Below, in pieces: positions 11,369 through 19,688 of a DNA stretch of 64,000 nt (its first letter is position 1; each line of letters opens with the position of its first letter). A model generated the notes under the pieces. The model made no database searches, was not told where the DNA came from, and saw nothing but the letters and a program-made list of their open reading frames with translations. The DNA is from Bradyrhizobium sp. SRL28 (lineage in GTDB: Bacteria > Pseudomonadota > Alphaproteobacteria > Rhizobiales > Xanthobacteraceae): positions 62,001 to 126,000 of the forward strand of contig NZ_JAHEAG010000003.1 in assembly GCF_018596315.1 (NCBI RefSeq). Reading direction: 5' to 3'. A program made the translations under genes and the position numbers.

Positions 11369-13489
11369 CTACTTCGTTCGCGCAATCGTCGTGCCGTCCC
11401 ACGCTTCGCCGGCGGGATTTTCGAGTTGCTGCCGGCAGCGGTCGATCATCGCCGATGACGCCGCGTCGTCTTTGCGGATTTCCAGCACCTTCTCGAACGC
11501 ACCGATCGCGGCCGTGAAATCGCGCGCGCGGAAGGCGGCCAGGCCGGCCTCATAGCAAGCCACCCAGTCGGGCACGCCGCCGAACTCGCCGGCCATATCA
11601 AGCAGTTCATAGATCTGCAGTCCGCCCGCGCGGCCATAGACCGCCAGACGGTCGAGTTCGCGAACCACGATGCTCTTCCCCGCTAGCCGGCGCGTCTCGG
11701 GGCCAATGATGATCGTGGAGCCGTAGGCTTTATTGGTGCTCTCAAGCCGGCTCGCAATATTCACGGCATCGCCGATCACAGTGTAATTCAGCCGCACTTC
11801 CGATCCGATATTGCCGACCAGCATGTCGCCGGAATTGATGCCGATGCGAATCTTGACGCGCTCGCCATGGTCGTCGACGAGACCGGCCTCTTCCACCGCG
11901 CGCCGGCATGCCAGGGCCGCCCGGCAGCAATCAACGGCATAATCCGGATTGGGCGACGGCGCGCCCCAGAACGCCATCACGGCATCGCCGATGAACTTGT
12001 CGATGGTGCCGTTGTGGTTTTGAATCTGCACCGAGACGCTGTCGAAATAGCGCGACAGCAGCGGAATGATGCGGTCGCCGAGCCGTTCCGACATCCCGGT
12101 GAAGCCGGCGAGGTCGATGAACATCACGCTCATTGGCCGCACCGCGCCGCCGAGGCGCGCCCCGTTGCCGTCGCTGATCAGCCGCTTCACCAGATCGGCG
12201 GGAATATATTTCCGGAACGCCGCAAGCCCCTGCGCCATGTCGCCGATAGCACCGGAAAGATTCTCGATCTCGGTCAGCCGCGACGGATGCCGCTGCACCT
12301 TGTCGAGGTCAAAACGCTCGACATGCCTGATCTCGTTCACCACCTTGATCAGAGGCGCGGCGATCAGGCGCTGAGCGAGCCACGCCGACAGCAACCCGGC
12401 GCAAACGATCAACACCGCGAGGCCGATCAGCAGATTCCGGATCGTCATCTGGACGGGTCCGAGAAACTCCGATTCCGGCACCACCGTTACCAGCGACCAC
12501 CCCGGAAACGAGATCGGCGTGATGACGGCCTGATAGGCCTTGCCGTCCCGAGTCACTGACGTATTGAACGGCTGCCCCTCGCCGGGTTCGTAGGCGCTGC
12601 CGGCATTGCGGATCGCCTCGACCGCGACCGGCAACAGCAGGTGATCGGTCTTCAGCGCCACCAACTCGCTGGCATCGGGATCGGGTGAGGCCACCACCTT
12701 GCCGTCCCGCTCGAGAAGAAAGGCGCCGGCGGATTTTCCGACCGTGAGCTGCGACAGGAAATTCGAGACACGGGTCAGTTCGATGATGATGGCAATGACG
12801 CCTGCCGATTTCCCGTCGATGTCGACCGGGGCCGAGAAGGCCGCCGCCAGCGCTTCGCCACGCGGATGCGTCGTCAGCGTCGACCAGTATTCGTCGTTGG
12901 TCTCTTTGGCGACCCGAAACCATTCCTGTTCCGTCACGGAATAGTCGGTTTCTTCGAACCAGCTGGCCTTGAGCCGCAGATCGTTGCCGACGAATTCGTA
13001 GCGATTGATGCGCATGTTGCGGTCGGGCGTGATCTCGAGCATTTCGATGATGTTGTTGCCAAGCTTGTGCCCGGCAAAAAACGATCCGTCGGGCCATCCG
13101 AACGCCACCCAGGAGATGGTCGGCTGCGACAGCAATTGCGACCGGAAAACGATTTCGCGTTTCCTGGCGTCGCGCGGCTCGAACACTTTCTCGGCCAGCA
13201 GCGTTCGCACCGCCATCATCGACGACCGCGCCTCCGTCGTGACCGATTGGAGTTCGTCGCCCACTGCCGAAACGATCTGGTCGTTGATGGTGTTGGCGAG
13301 CGTCTGGCTGACCTGATGGGCGGTGCGCCACCACAGCAAATGCACGCCGACGGCGCTGACGATGATGGACGTCAGCACGAGGGCGGAAATGGCGGTGCGG
13401 ATGCCGAGGCGCATGCGGGGGTCCTGTTTCGCGGGGCCGTTACCGGCCTTACGAGACCATACCAGCGCCTGTTTCAGCCGCGAGGCCAT
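11369..13489 (-). CDS. Membrane sensor adenylate/guanylate cyclase (Cache-HAMP-cyclase)
   Basis: 706 aa. Order: first transmembrane helix (about residues 30-50), periplasmic double-Cache-like sensor (about 60-340), second helix (LIGLAVLIVCAGLLSAWLA), HAMP linker, class III cyclase domain (about 455-620) and a short helical tail. Catalytic motifs FIDLAGFTG, FIGDAVMAFWGAP and GDAVNIASRLE are intact, supplying both metal Asp residues and the transition-state Asn/Arg. The open frame runs to 13615, but that would overlap the divergent ccdA start; the ATG at 13489 (MASRLKQAL) removes the overlap. It likely turns a periplasmic signal into a cyclic nucleotide. The ligand is unknown. Confidence 0.87.
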   Translation of the reverse strand: MASRLKQALVWSRKAGNGPAKQDPRMRLGIRTAISALVLTSIIVSAVGVHLLWWRTAHQVSQTLANTINDQIVSAVGDELQSVTTEARSSMMAVRTLLAEKVFEPRDARKREIVFRSQLLSQPTISWVAFGWPDGSFFAGHKLGNNIIEMLEITPDRNMRINRYEFVGNDLRLKASWFEETDYSVTEQEWFRVAKETNDEYWSTLTTHPRGEALAAAFSAPVDIDGKSAGVIAIIIELTRVSNFLSQLTVGKSAGAFLLERDGKVVASPDPDASELVALKTDHLLLPVAVEAIRNAGSAYEPGEGQPFNTSVTRDGKAYQAVITPISFPGWSLVTVVPESEFLGPVQMTIRNLLIGLAVLIVCAGLLSAWLAQRLIAAPLIKVVNEIRHVERFDLDKVQRHPSRLTEIENLSGAIGDMAQGLAAFRKYIPADLVKRLISDGNGARLGGAVRPMSVMFIDLAGFTGMSERLGDRIIPLLSRYFDSVSVQIQNHNGTIDKFIGDAVMAFWGAPSPNPDYAVDCCRAALACRRAVEEAGLVDDHGERVKIRIGINSGDMLVGNIGSEVRLNYTVIGDAVNIASRLESTNKAYGSTIIIGPETRRLAGKSIVVRELDRLAVYGRAGGLQIYELLDMAGEFGGVPDWVACYEAGLAAFRARDFTAAIGAFEKVLEIRKDDAASSAMIDRCRQQLENPAGEAWDGTTIARTK

Positions 13490-13614
13490 TTCGGCGCCCC
13501 GGACACGGCTCTGTGACCGCAGTTGAGCCGTAATGACGACGAAACTTATCGATTGGCTGTTCCGTACATGCCAGGACGGCGCTATGCCTTGTGGCAATTC
13601 TCGAAGGTCATGCA

Positions 13615-14346
13615 ATGCACGATGTTTCCATACCGGCGGCCCTGATTGCCGGTCTCGTCAGCTTCCTGTCGCCCTGCGTACTGCCGCTGGTGCCGCCCTA
13701 CCTGATCTATCTCACCGGCGCGACCATCGAGCATGTCGCCAATGACGGGCCGACGCAGGCCTCCAGGCGCGCGGTGATGACCTCGGCGCTGATGTTCGTG
13801 CTCGGCTTTTCCACCGTCTTCGTGGCGCTCGGCGCCAGCGCCTCCCTGATCGGCGGCCTGATCCGCGCCTGGTCGGCAGAGCTCTCGATCCTGGCCGGCA
13901 TCGTGATCATCATCATGGGCCTGCATTTCCTCGGCCTGACCCGGATCGGGCTGTTGATGCGCGAGGGACGGATGACGATGGCAAAGCCGGTCGGCCTCTG
14001 GGGCGCCTATGCCATGGGCCTCGCCTTCGCGTTTGGCTGGACACCCTGCATCGGTCCCATTCTGGCGGCGATCCTGTCGATCGCGGCGGCCGAGGCCACC
14101 GTCACCAAGGGCGCCGGGCTGCTCGCGGTCTATTCCGCCGGGCTCGGAATCCCGTTCCTGCTGGCGGCCTTCATGATCGAGCAGTTCTCCTCGCTGTTTG
14201 CGCGGTTGAAGCGGCACCTCGGCAAGGTCGAGCAGGCCATGGGCGTCCTGATGGTGATCACCGGCATCGGCTTCCTGACCGGCTCCGTCACCAGCATCAG
14301 CATCTGGCTGCTGGAGACTTTCCCCGCACTGCAAAATTTCGGTTAG
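13615..14346 (+). CDS. ccdA: CcdA-type cytochrome c biogenesis / thiol-disulfide transporter
   Basis: 243 aa with six transmembrane segments. The first has the conserved GLVSFLSPCVLPLVPPYL motif with one redox Cys; the second Cys lies in FAFGWTPCIGPILA (about residue 147). These paired Cys carry reducing equivalents from cytoplasmic thioredoxin to periplasmic thiol proteins. The ATG at 13615 (MHDVSIPAAL) is preferred over one eight codons upstream because GAAGG precedes it at a suitable distance and other family members start here. It precedes a DoxX gene and an exported thioredoxin-like DUF255 gene, a plausible electron acceptor. Confidence 0.9.
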   Translation: MHDVSIPAALIAGLVSFLSPCVLPLVPPYLIYLTGATIEHVANDGPTQASRRAVMTSALMFVLGFSTVFVALGASASLIGGLIRAWSAELSILAGIVIIIMGLHFLGLTRIGLLMREGRMTMAKPVGLWGAYAMGLAFAFGWTPCIGPILAAILSIAAAEATVTKGAGLLAVYSAGLGIPFLLAAFMIEQFSSLFARLKRHLGKVEQAMGVLMVITGIGFLTGSVTSISIWLLETFPALQNFG

Positions 14347-14485
14347 GCCCCGTAACAAGCGGGCGAGCCATTGCGAAATTGCTGTCAGGACCAGATCACT
14401 GCGATCGCGGCCGCGGCTTTTTGCGCGCACTGGATTGAAAGAAGCCGCAGGTCGCGGCATCGCCAATAATTAAAGGGGGGTTCGC

Positions 14486-14950
14486 ATGTATTTCATCGTC
14501 CATCTGCTCATCCTGCTGCCCGCGCAAATCGCATCGCATTTTTCCTGGGCCGGACCGCTGATCATGCGGTTGATCGTCGGTTACACCTTCATGCTGGCCG
14601 GCTGGGGCAAGCTCAATAATCTGGCGCAGGTGACCGAGAACTTTATCGGCTGGGGCATTCCGTTTCCCAAAATACTCACTCCCTTTGTGTCGGGCGTCGA
14701 ATTTTTCGGCGGTGCGATGCTGATCCTCGGCCTGTTCACGCGAATCCCGGCCGCGATGCTGGCAGTGGTCATGGTCGTCGCCATCAAGTCGGCGAAATGG
14801 GGCGACGTCGATTCGCTGGAGACGCTGCTCGGCTTCGAGGAAGCGACCTATTTTGCTGCCTTCATGTGGCTGGCGATCTGCGGTCCCGGCGCTGCGTCAC
14901 TGGACCGGCTGCTGGTGAATGCGGCCGGCCACAGCAAGAAATCAACCTGA
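14486..14950 (+). CDS. DoxX family membrane protein
   Basis: 154 aa, four hydrophobic helices. The RLIVGYTFMLAGWGKLNN segment near residue 30 and GVEFFGGAMLILGLFTR near residue 75 are the usual DoxX signatures. A GGGGGG run lies just before the ATG. DoxX proteins are frequent partners of DUF2282/DUF692/DUF2063 (gig or bufferin) operons, and such a set lies 2.3 kb downstream on the same strand; here a DUF255 gene separates them. The biochemical function of DoxX is not settled, so its role in redox or quinone chemistry is only an inference. Confidence 0.85.
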   Translation: MYFIVHLLILLPAQIASHFSWAGPLIMRLIVGYTFMLAGWGKLNNLAQVTENFIGWGIPFPKILTPFVSGVEFFGGAMLILGLFTRIPAAMLAVVMVVAIKSAKWGDVDSLETLLGFEEATYFAAFMWLAICGPGAASLDRLLVNAAGHSKKST

Positions 14951-15039
14951 TCTCACAATCCTGTGACAGCGGCGAAAAGCTGAGCCCGGATTTTGTCGCG
15001 CGCGTAGCTGTCGAAACGCCAGCGTTTCCGGGAGCCGCC

Positions 15040-16821
15040 ATGACACTCGTCCGCATCGTCGCCTTCGCCCTCGCCACGCTTGTGGCGTCTCCATCGTTTG
15101 CTTCGGACGGGCCGAAATGGAGTGAATGGAGCGACGATCTGTTCACCCGCGCGCAGGCCGAACAACGCTTCGTCATTCTCGATCTCGAGGCGGTGTGGTG
15201 CCACTGGTGCCACGTCATGGAGAAGACGACCTACGCCAATCCCGAGGTCAGGGAATTGCTGGCCGCGAAATATCTGCCGGTGCGGGTCGACCAGGACGCC
15301 AACCCCGATCTGTCGAGCCGCTATGGCGACTGGGGCTGGCCGGCGACCATCGTGTTCGGCCCCGACGGCACCGAAATCGCCAAGATCAGGGGATATATCG
15401 AGCCGGAACGGATGCAGGCACTACTCAAGGCGATCATCGACGATCCCTCACCCGGACCGTCGGTCGGCGAAGCCTTTGAGGTAAAGCCGTCCACCTCCGC
15501 CTTCCTCGACAAGGAACAGCGCGCCGCGCTGACCAAGAATGTCGACGAATCCTACGAGGAAAAACTCGGTGGCTGGGGCGAGAACCAGAAATACATCGAC
15601 GCCGACAGCATGGATCTGGCGATCACCCTCGCCGAGGCCGGCGACGCCACCGCGATCAAGCGCGCCCGGCAGACGCTGGATGCCGCCATTGCGCTGATCG
15701 ATCCGGTCTGGGGCGGCGTGTACCAATATTCCGAAGGCGGCTCCTGGACCCGCGCGCATTTCGAAAAGATCATGTCGTTCCAGGCGCAGTATCTGAGGCA
15801 ATACAGCCAGGCCTATGCGCTGTGGAAGGATCCGAAATATCTCGCCGCCGCACGCAGCATCGAACGCTATCTCGCTGACTTTCTGACGAGCCCCGACGGC
15901 GCGTTCTATGTCAGCCAAGATGCCGATCTCGATCACGATACCGACGGGCACAAATACTACGCGTTGTCGGACGGCGAGCGCCGCAAACTCGGCATGCCGC
16001 GCATCGACAAGAATTTATACGCGCGCGAAAATGGCTGGGCCATTTCAGGACTTGCCGCGTACTATAACGTCACCAACGATCCCAAGGTGCTGGCGATCGC
16101 GGAACGCGCGGCGAAATGGGTGATCGACAACCGCGCGCTGCCGGATGGCGGTTTCCGTCATGGCGAGAAGGATCGCGGCGGACCATTTCTGGGCGATACG
16201 CTCGCGATGGGCCAGGCCTTCCTCGAACTCTATGCCGCCACGGGAAATCGCGACTGGCTCACTTCGGCAGCCAAGGCGGGCGATTTCGTCGCGACCTTCC
16301 GGGATGAGGCCGGCGGCTTCGTGACCTCGAAGACCGCGGAAGGCAAGACCGGCGTGCTCGCAAAGCCCGCCAAGCTGATCGACGATCAGGTTCAGGTCGC
16401 TAGATTCATGAACCTGCTCAACCGCTACTTCGGCAACGACTATCGCGAACAGGCGGCGCACGCGATGCGCTATCTCGCCAGTGCCTCGGCCGGCATGATG
16501 CGTCCGCTGCCCGGCGTCCTGCTCGCCGACGAAGAACTCGCGGTCGAGCCCACCCACATGACAATCGTCGGACACAAGGACGACGCCCGCGCGAGAACCT
16601 TGCACACCCTGGCCCGTGCGCTGCCGGCCCGCTACAAGCGCCTGGAGTGGCTCGATCTGCGCGAGGGCAAGCTGCCCAATCCCGACGTCGAATACCCTGA
16701 TCTCGGCGAACCCGCGGCGTTCGCCTGCAGCAACCGCATCTGTTCGTTTCCGTCCTTCAATGCTGAAGAGTTGCGGGCGACGGTAGCGCAGATGGCCAAG
16801 CTGAAACCGGTGCGCGGCTAG
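15040..16821 (+). CDS. Exported DUF255 thioredoxin-like / six-hairpin protein (YyaL-type)
   Basis: 593 aa. A signal peptide (residues 1-21, ending SFASDG) is followed by a thioredoxin-like DUF255 domain (about 25-135) with the redox motif EAVWCHWCHVMEK (CxxC) and the cis-Pro region WGWPATIVFGPDG. An alpha-toroid like six-hairpin glycosidases occupies the rest. The frame is open from 14797, but the ATG at 15040 has GGGAG 5 bases upstream and starts a clean signal peptide. Most DUF255 proteins are cytoplasmic, so the export signal is notable. With CcdA and DoxX upstream, it could receive electrons in the periplasm. Substrate unknown. Confidence 0.82.
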   Translation: MTLVRIVAFALATLVASPSFASDGPKWSEWSDDLFTRAQAEQRFVILDLEAVWCHWCHVMEKTTYANPEVRELLAAKYLPVRVDQDANPDLSSRYGDWGWPATIVFGPDGTEIAKIRGYIEPERMQALLKAIIDDPSPGPSVGEAFEVKPSTSAFLDKEQRAALTKNVDESYEEKLGGWGENQKYIDADSMDLAITLAEAGDATAIKRARQTLDAAIALIDPVWGGVYQYSEGGSWTRAHFEKIMSFQAQYLRQYSQAYALWKDPKYLAAARSIERYLADFLTSPDGAFYVSQDADLDHDTDGHKYYALSDGERRKLGMPRIDKNLYARENGWAISGLAAYYNVTNDPKVLAIAERAAKWVIDNRALPDGGFRHGEKDRGGPFLGDTLAMGQAFLELYAATGNRDWLTSAAKAGDFVATFRDEAGGFVTSKTAEGKTGVLAKPAKLIDDQVQVARFMNLLNRYFGNDYREQAAHAMRYLASASAGMMRPLPGVLLADEELAVEPTHMTIVGHKDDARARTLHTLARALPARYKRLEWLDLREGKLPNPDVEYPDLGEPAAFACSNRICSFPSFNAEELRATVAQMAKLKPVRG

Positions 16822-17202
16822 ATGACTGGAATTTCTTGTGCAACGCACTGGTCATCGGCATCCGCGCTAATCCATTGATGTACCGAGCGTTCTGATCTCG
16901 TACGCTCGCAGAGGACGGCGCGGCGCGTAACGAAATACTCTCAAGCCGCCGGCGTTAGACATGGACCTGATGTCCCATACGAAAAAAAGAAAATTTTCTT
17001 TTGAAACTCTGTAACCAAATCGCCTGATGCCCCGTAGCTGGTTTCGGATGAGCACTCAAATCACGGAGACCTGACGTCCTCCGGCAAGCCACCGCGATCT
17101 GACTGGCATCCGTCCCTCCCTGCGTCGGCGGGGTCTTAGATCGAACGATCAACCGATCTCGCGGCGTTACTTTGTCTTCAAACAATCATCGAGGAGATCG
17201 TC
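16822..17202 (+). other. 381-base gene-free leader of the metallophore cluster
   Basis: No coding sequence is evident. It holds an 18-base AT palindrome and an ECF-type promoter (annotated separately), then about 160 bases before the first precursor gene, with GAGGAG as its ribosome site. The long untranslated leader leaves room for additional control, but I recognise no riboswitch. Confidence 0.6.
16985..17036 (+). promoter_or_regulatory. ECF-type promoter with upstream AT palindrome
   Basis: TGTAACC at 17010-17016, a 16-base spacer, then CGTA at 17033-17036. This -35/-10 layout is that of ECF sigma factors whose -35 box is GTAACC. The perfect palindrome AAAAGAAAA/TTTTCTTTT (16985-17002) lies 7 bases upstream, where an UP element or operator would sit. 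The same box and spacer recur at 17513-17539 before the second precursor, which strongly supports function. No ECF sigma gene is in the window. Confidence 0.65.
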
Positions 17203-17427
17203 ATGAAGTTGAATTCCAAATCCGGTGCGACGCTCGCCGCTGCCGCCGCCACCCTGTTCCTCGCCGGCTCGGTGGTGTCGACGGTGTCGACATCAGCGAA
17301 CGCCGCCGCGGGCAAGTGCATGGCCGGCAACGCCTGCAAGGGCCAGAACGCCTGCAAGGGCACCGGCTTCTCGATGGCTGGCGAAAAGCAGTGCGCCGCC
17401 ATGGGCGCCAAGTTCGTCAAGGGCTGA
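17203..17427 (+). CDS. Bufferin-type (BufA2-like) metallophore precursor 1
   Basis: 74 aa. Residues 1-34 form a Sec signal peptide (MKLNSKSG, then an Ala/Leu core ending SANA). The mature ~40 residues hold four Cys (39, 45, 51, 64) in a GKC, NACKGQNACKG, EKQC arrangement. This resembles precursors of bufferins, secreted peptides whose Cys are modified by a DUF692 enzyme to bind copper. Family: inferred from Cys pattern and from the DUF692 and DUF2063 genes downstream. It has its own ECF-like promoter and its own terminator, so it can be expressed alone. Ribosome site GAGGAG precedes the ATG. Signal and spacing are nearly identical to precursor 2, so the two arose by duplication. Confidence 0.85.
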   Translation: MKLNSKSGATLAAAAATLFLAGSVVSTVSTSANAAAGKCMAGNACKGQNACKGTGFSMAGEKQCAAMGAKFVKG

Positions 17428-17447
17428 TCGGCGGATCAAATGCGAGG

Positions 17448-17479
17448 GAGGGCCCGGCGCTGCCGGGCCCTCGTTGTTT
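17448..17479 (+). terminator. Rho-independent terminator after precursor 1
   Basis: An 11-base perfect stem (GAGGGCCCGGC with GCCGGGCCCTC, loop GCT) followed by GTTGTTT. It lies 21 bases after the stop codon of precursor 1, so most transcripts from the first promoter would end here and the downstream genes depend mainly on the second promoter. Confidence 0.8.
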
Positions 17480-17512
17480 CGACCCGGCGGCCGAAATAAA
17501 TTCGGTCCCGCG

Positions 17513-17539
17513 TGTAACCAAGGCCAGACCCACCGCGTA
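17513..17539 (+). promoter_or_regulatory. Second ECF-type promoter, before precursor 2
   Basis: TGTAACC at 17513-17519, exactly 16 bases, then CGTA at 17536-17539: the same boxes and spacing as at 17010-17036, with an unrelated spacer. It should drive precursor 2 and, by read-through, the DUF692/DUF2063 genes. Confidence 0.68.
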
Positions 17540-17621
17540 ACTATCTCCGGGTGCCGTTTGTCGGCTGGAACTGTCGCTGCTTGCGGGCGATGCACCCTCA
17601 CACTTCCTTTGGAGGATACAA

Positions 17622-17879
17622 ATGAAGATGACTTCCAAGTCCGGCGCGACCCTCGCCGCCGCTGCCGCCACCTTGTTCCTGGCCGGCGCCACCATGTCGA
17701 CCGTGACCCATGCCGCCGGCGAAGGTAAGTGCGTCGGCGCCAATGCCTGCAAGGGTCAGAGCGCCTGCAAGGGCGGGGCAAATGCCTGCAAGGGCCAGAA
17801 CGCCTGCAAGGGCCAGGGCTTCTCGGCCATGACCAAGGAAAAGTGCGACGCTGCCAAGGGCAAGTACATGCCGTCTTAA
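17622..17879 (+). CDS. Bufferin-type (BufA2-like) metallophore precursor 2
   Basis: 85 aa. The signal peptide (residues 1-31, ending VTHA) is almost the same as in precursor 1. The mature part has six Cys (37, 43, 49, 56, 62, 75), with the ACKG unit repeated four times and the same closing KEKC. Compared with precursor 1 it carries one extra pair of ACKG units, so more potential modification sites. Ribosome site TTTGGAGG is about 8 bases before the ATG. It is followed by a hairpin and then the DUF692 gene. Post-translational modification of the Cys and copper binding are inferred from the family, not seen. Confidence 0.86.
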   Translation: MKMTSKSGATLAAAAATLFLAGATMSTVTHAAGEGKCVGANACKGQSACKGGANACKGQNACKGQGFSAMTKEKCDAAKGKYMPS

Positions 17880-17892
17880 GCCGCGACCCCGT

Positions 17893-17918
17893 CGAGGCCC
17901 GGTGTAGGCCGGGCCTCG
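17893..17918 (+). terminator. Hairpin between precursor 2 and the DUF692 gene
   Basis: A 10-base perfect stem, CGAGGCCCGG with CCGGGCCTCG and a 6-base loop, 13 bases after the precursor stop. No T run follows (TATCC), so it is more likely a partial terminator or a 3' stabilising structure that gives more precursor than enzyme transcript. Confidence 0.5.
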
Positions 17919-17985
17919 TATCCATGCTAGGTTGAGAGTACAGTTTGGGACACGCCGCCTCGCTTGGCGGTGGAGCGGAGACGAG

Positions 17986-18888
17986 ATGAACGTCGCAAGC
18001 AGATTGGACAGCTCGGCGGCCACGCTTGCAGACCGGCCGGCGAAATCGGCCAAGCCGCCGTTCCTCGGCTTCGGTCTCGGCCTGCGCCACCAGCATTATG
18101 ACGAAATCCTCAGCGGCAATCCGCCGATCGACTGGTTCGAGGTCATCAGCGAAAACTACATGCTGCCCGGCGGCCAACCGCTGCGCACGCTCGATCGCAT
18201 TTGCGAACGCTATCCCGTGGTGATGCACGGCGTGTCGATGTCGATCGCCTCCACAGCACCCCCGAACTTCGAATATCTGCAAGCCCTGAAGGACCTCGCC
18301 AGGCGGGTCGAGCCGAAATGGGTGTCGGACCATTTGTGCTGGACCGGCGTCCACGGCAAGAACCTGCATGATCTCCTGCCGATCCCCTACACCAAAGAAG
18401 CGCTCGATCACGTCGTCGGCCGCGTCCAGCTGGTGCAGGATTTTCTCGGCCGCGCCATCGTGCTCGAGAACGTCTCGACCTACGTCCAGTTCAGCAATTC
18501 CGAAATGACGGAATGGGAATTCCTGTCCGAGCTGTCGCGACGCTCCGGATGCTGGCTCTTGTTCGACGTCAACAACGTCTATGTCAGCGCCTTCAACCAC
18601 GGCTACGATCCGATGACCTTCCTCAACGGAATTCCGGCGGATCGCGTGGTGCAGTTTCATATGGCCGGCCACAGCCACATGGGCACCCATATCATCGACA
18701 CCCACGATCATCCAGTCTGCGAGGATGTCTGGGACCTCTACGTCGCTGCGCTAAAGCGCTTCGGCCGGATCTCGACCATGATCGAGCGCGACGACAACAT
18801 TCCGTCGCTCGACGAACTGCTGGTTGAGGTCGTCAGGACCCGCGAGATGGCCGAGAAGGTCTTGCCCGCGGGCGTGCATGCGGAATGA
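17986..18888 (+). CDS. bufB: DUF692 multinuclear non-haem iron enzyme (MNIO, BufB/HvfB/MbnB family)
   Basis: 300 aa, the usual length of this TIM-barrel family. Members use two or three iron atoms to oxidise Cys in peptide precursors, giving copper-binding groups. Likely metal or catalytic residues are in place: H81 (VMHG), D115-H116 (VSDHL), E161 (LENVS), D194 (FDVNN), H225 and H229 (QFHMAGH), D238 and H240 (DTHDH), and E267 (IERDD). The ATG at 17986 has GGAG 5 bases upstream; the frame is open 18 codons further but without a ribosome site. It overlaps DUF2063 by 4 bases (ATGA), indicating a coupled pair. The substrates are presumably the two precursors just upstream. The symbol is by family analogy. 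Confidence 0.93.
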   Translation: MNVASRLDSSAATLADRPAKSAKPPFLGFGLGLRHQHYDEILSGNPPIDWFEVISENYMLPGGQPLRTLDRICERYPVVMHGVSMSIASTAPPNFEYLQALKDLARRVEPKWVSDHLCWTGVHGKNLHDLLPIPYTKEALDHVVGRVQLVQDFLGRAIVLENVSTYVQFSNSEMTEWEFLSELSRRSGCWLLFDVNNVYVSAFNHGYDPMTFLNGIPADRVVQFHMAGHSHMGTHIIDTHDHPVCEDVWDLYVAALKRFGRISTMIERDDNIPSLDELLVEVVRTREMAEKVLPAGVHAE

Positions 18889-19670
18889 GTGACTTCGCAC
18901 GACAGCAGGCCGAGTTTCAGCGCGGCATCCTTGATGGCGACGACGCGGTGTTATCGGAAATTCTCGACAGCCCCCGGGAGAAGCGCGAGACGCTGTTCGG
19001 CGTCTATCGCTATGCCTATGGTTCGCGGCTGGTCGAGGCTGTTCGCAACGACCATGAGCTGCTGCATCTTTATCTCGGCGACGAGATGTTCGACGAGATG
19101 GGCCACGCCTATGTCAAGGCGCGCCCGTCCGGGCATCCGAACCTGCGCTGGTTCTCGCAAGGTCTGCCGGCGTTCCTGAAATCGACCCCACCCTACGCCG
19201 AGCACCCCGAGCTGTCCGATCTCGCAGCGCTCGAAAAGGCGCTCAACGACGCCTTCGACGCCGCGGAAGGCAAGGCCGTCGAACTGACCGACATGGCGGG
19301 CTTTGCGCCCGAAGCATGGTCGGGCCTCCGATTCCGACCGCATCCCAGTGCATGCAGACTTGAGCTAACGACCAACGCGGCCGCGATCTGGCTTGCGCTC
19401 AAGAACGACGAAGCGCCGCCGGACGCGACCGGGCTGGAGCAACCCGCGCATCTCCTGATCTGGCGTCAGGACGTCACGCCGATGTTCCGCGAACTTTCGG
19501 CGGAGGAAGCGATGATGTGGGACGAAGCCGCGAACGGCATTCCGTTCGGCGTGCTCTGCGAAATGTTAGCTACCTATGACGATCCCGACAGCGCGGCGGG
19601 CCGCGGCGCGGGTTATCTGCACGGCTGGATCACGGCAGGACTTTTGACGGATGTTTCCGTCGGCCCATGA
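18885..19670 (+). CDS. bufC: DUF2063 partner protein (BufC/HvfC-like)
   Basis: 261 aa. The N-terminal ~95 residues match the DUF2063 domain (QAEFQRGILDGDD, then FGVYRYAYGSRLVEAVRNDH). That domain was once named DNA-binding, but in MNIO systems it acts as the precursor-binding partner of the DUF692 enzyme. The C-terminal half is less conserved. The start codon overlaps the stop of the DUF692 gene (ATGA), so the two are translationally coupled and probably form a complex in the cytoplasm. Recognition of the precursor signal peptide is known for relatives and is inferred here. Confidence 0.9.
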   Translation: MSDFARQQAEFQRGILDGDDAVLSEILDSPREKRETLFGVYRYAYGSRLVEAVRNDHELLHLYLGDEMFDEMGHAYVKARPSGHPNLRWFSQGLPAFLKSTPPYAEHPELSDLAALEKALNDAFDAAEGKAVELTDMAGFAPEAWSGLRFRPHPSACRLELTTNAAAIWLALKNDEAPPDATGLEQPAHLLIWRQDVTPMFRELSAEEAMMWDEAANGIPFGVLCEMLATYDDPDSAAGRGAGYLHGWITAGLLTDVSVGP

Positions 19671-19688
19671 AGGGGAGCGCTCGGCGAA

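Noticed and set aside
12309..13334. 341-residue open frame on the minus strand next to the sensor cyclase
   Set aside because: It is the same-strand alternative frame within the cyclase gene, without domain or ribosome site.
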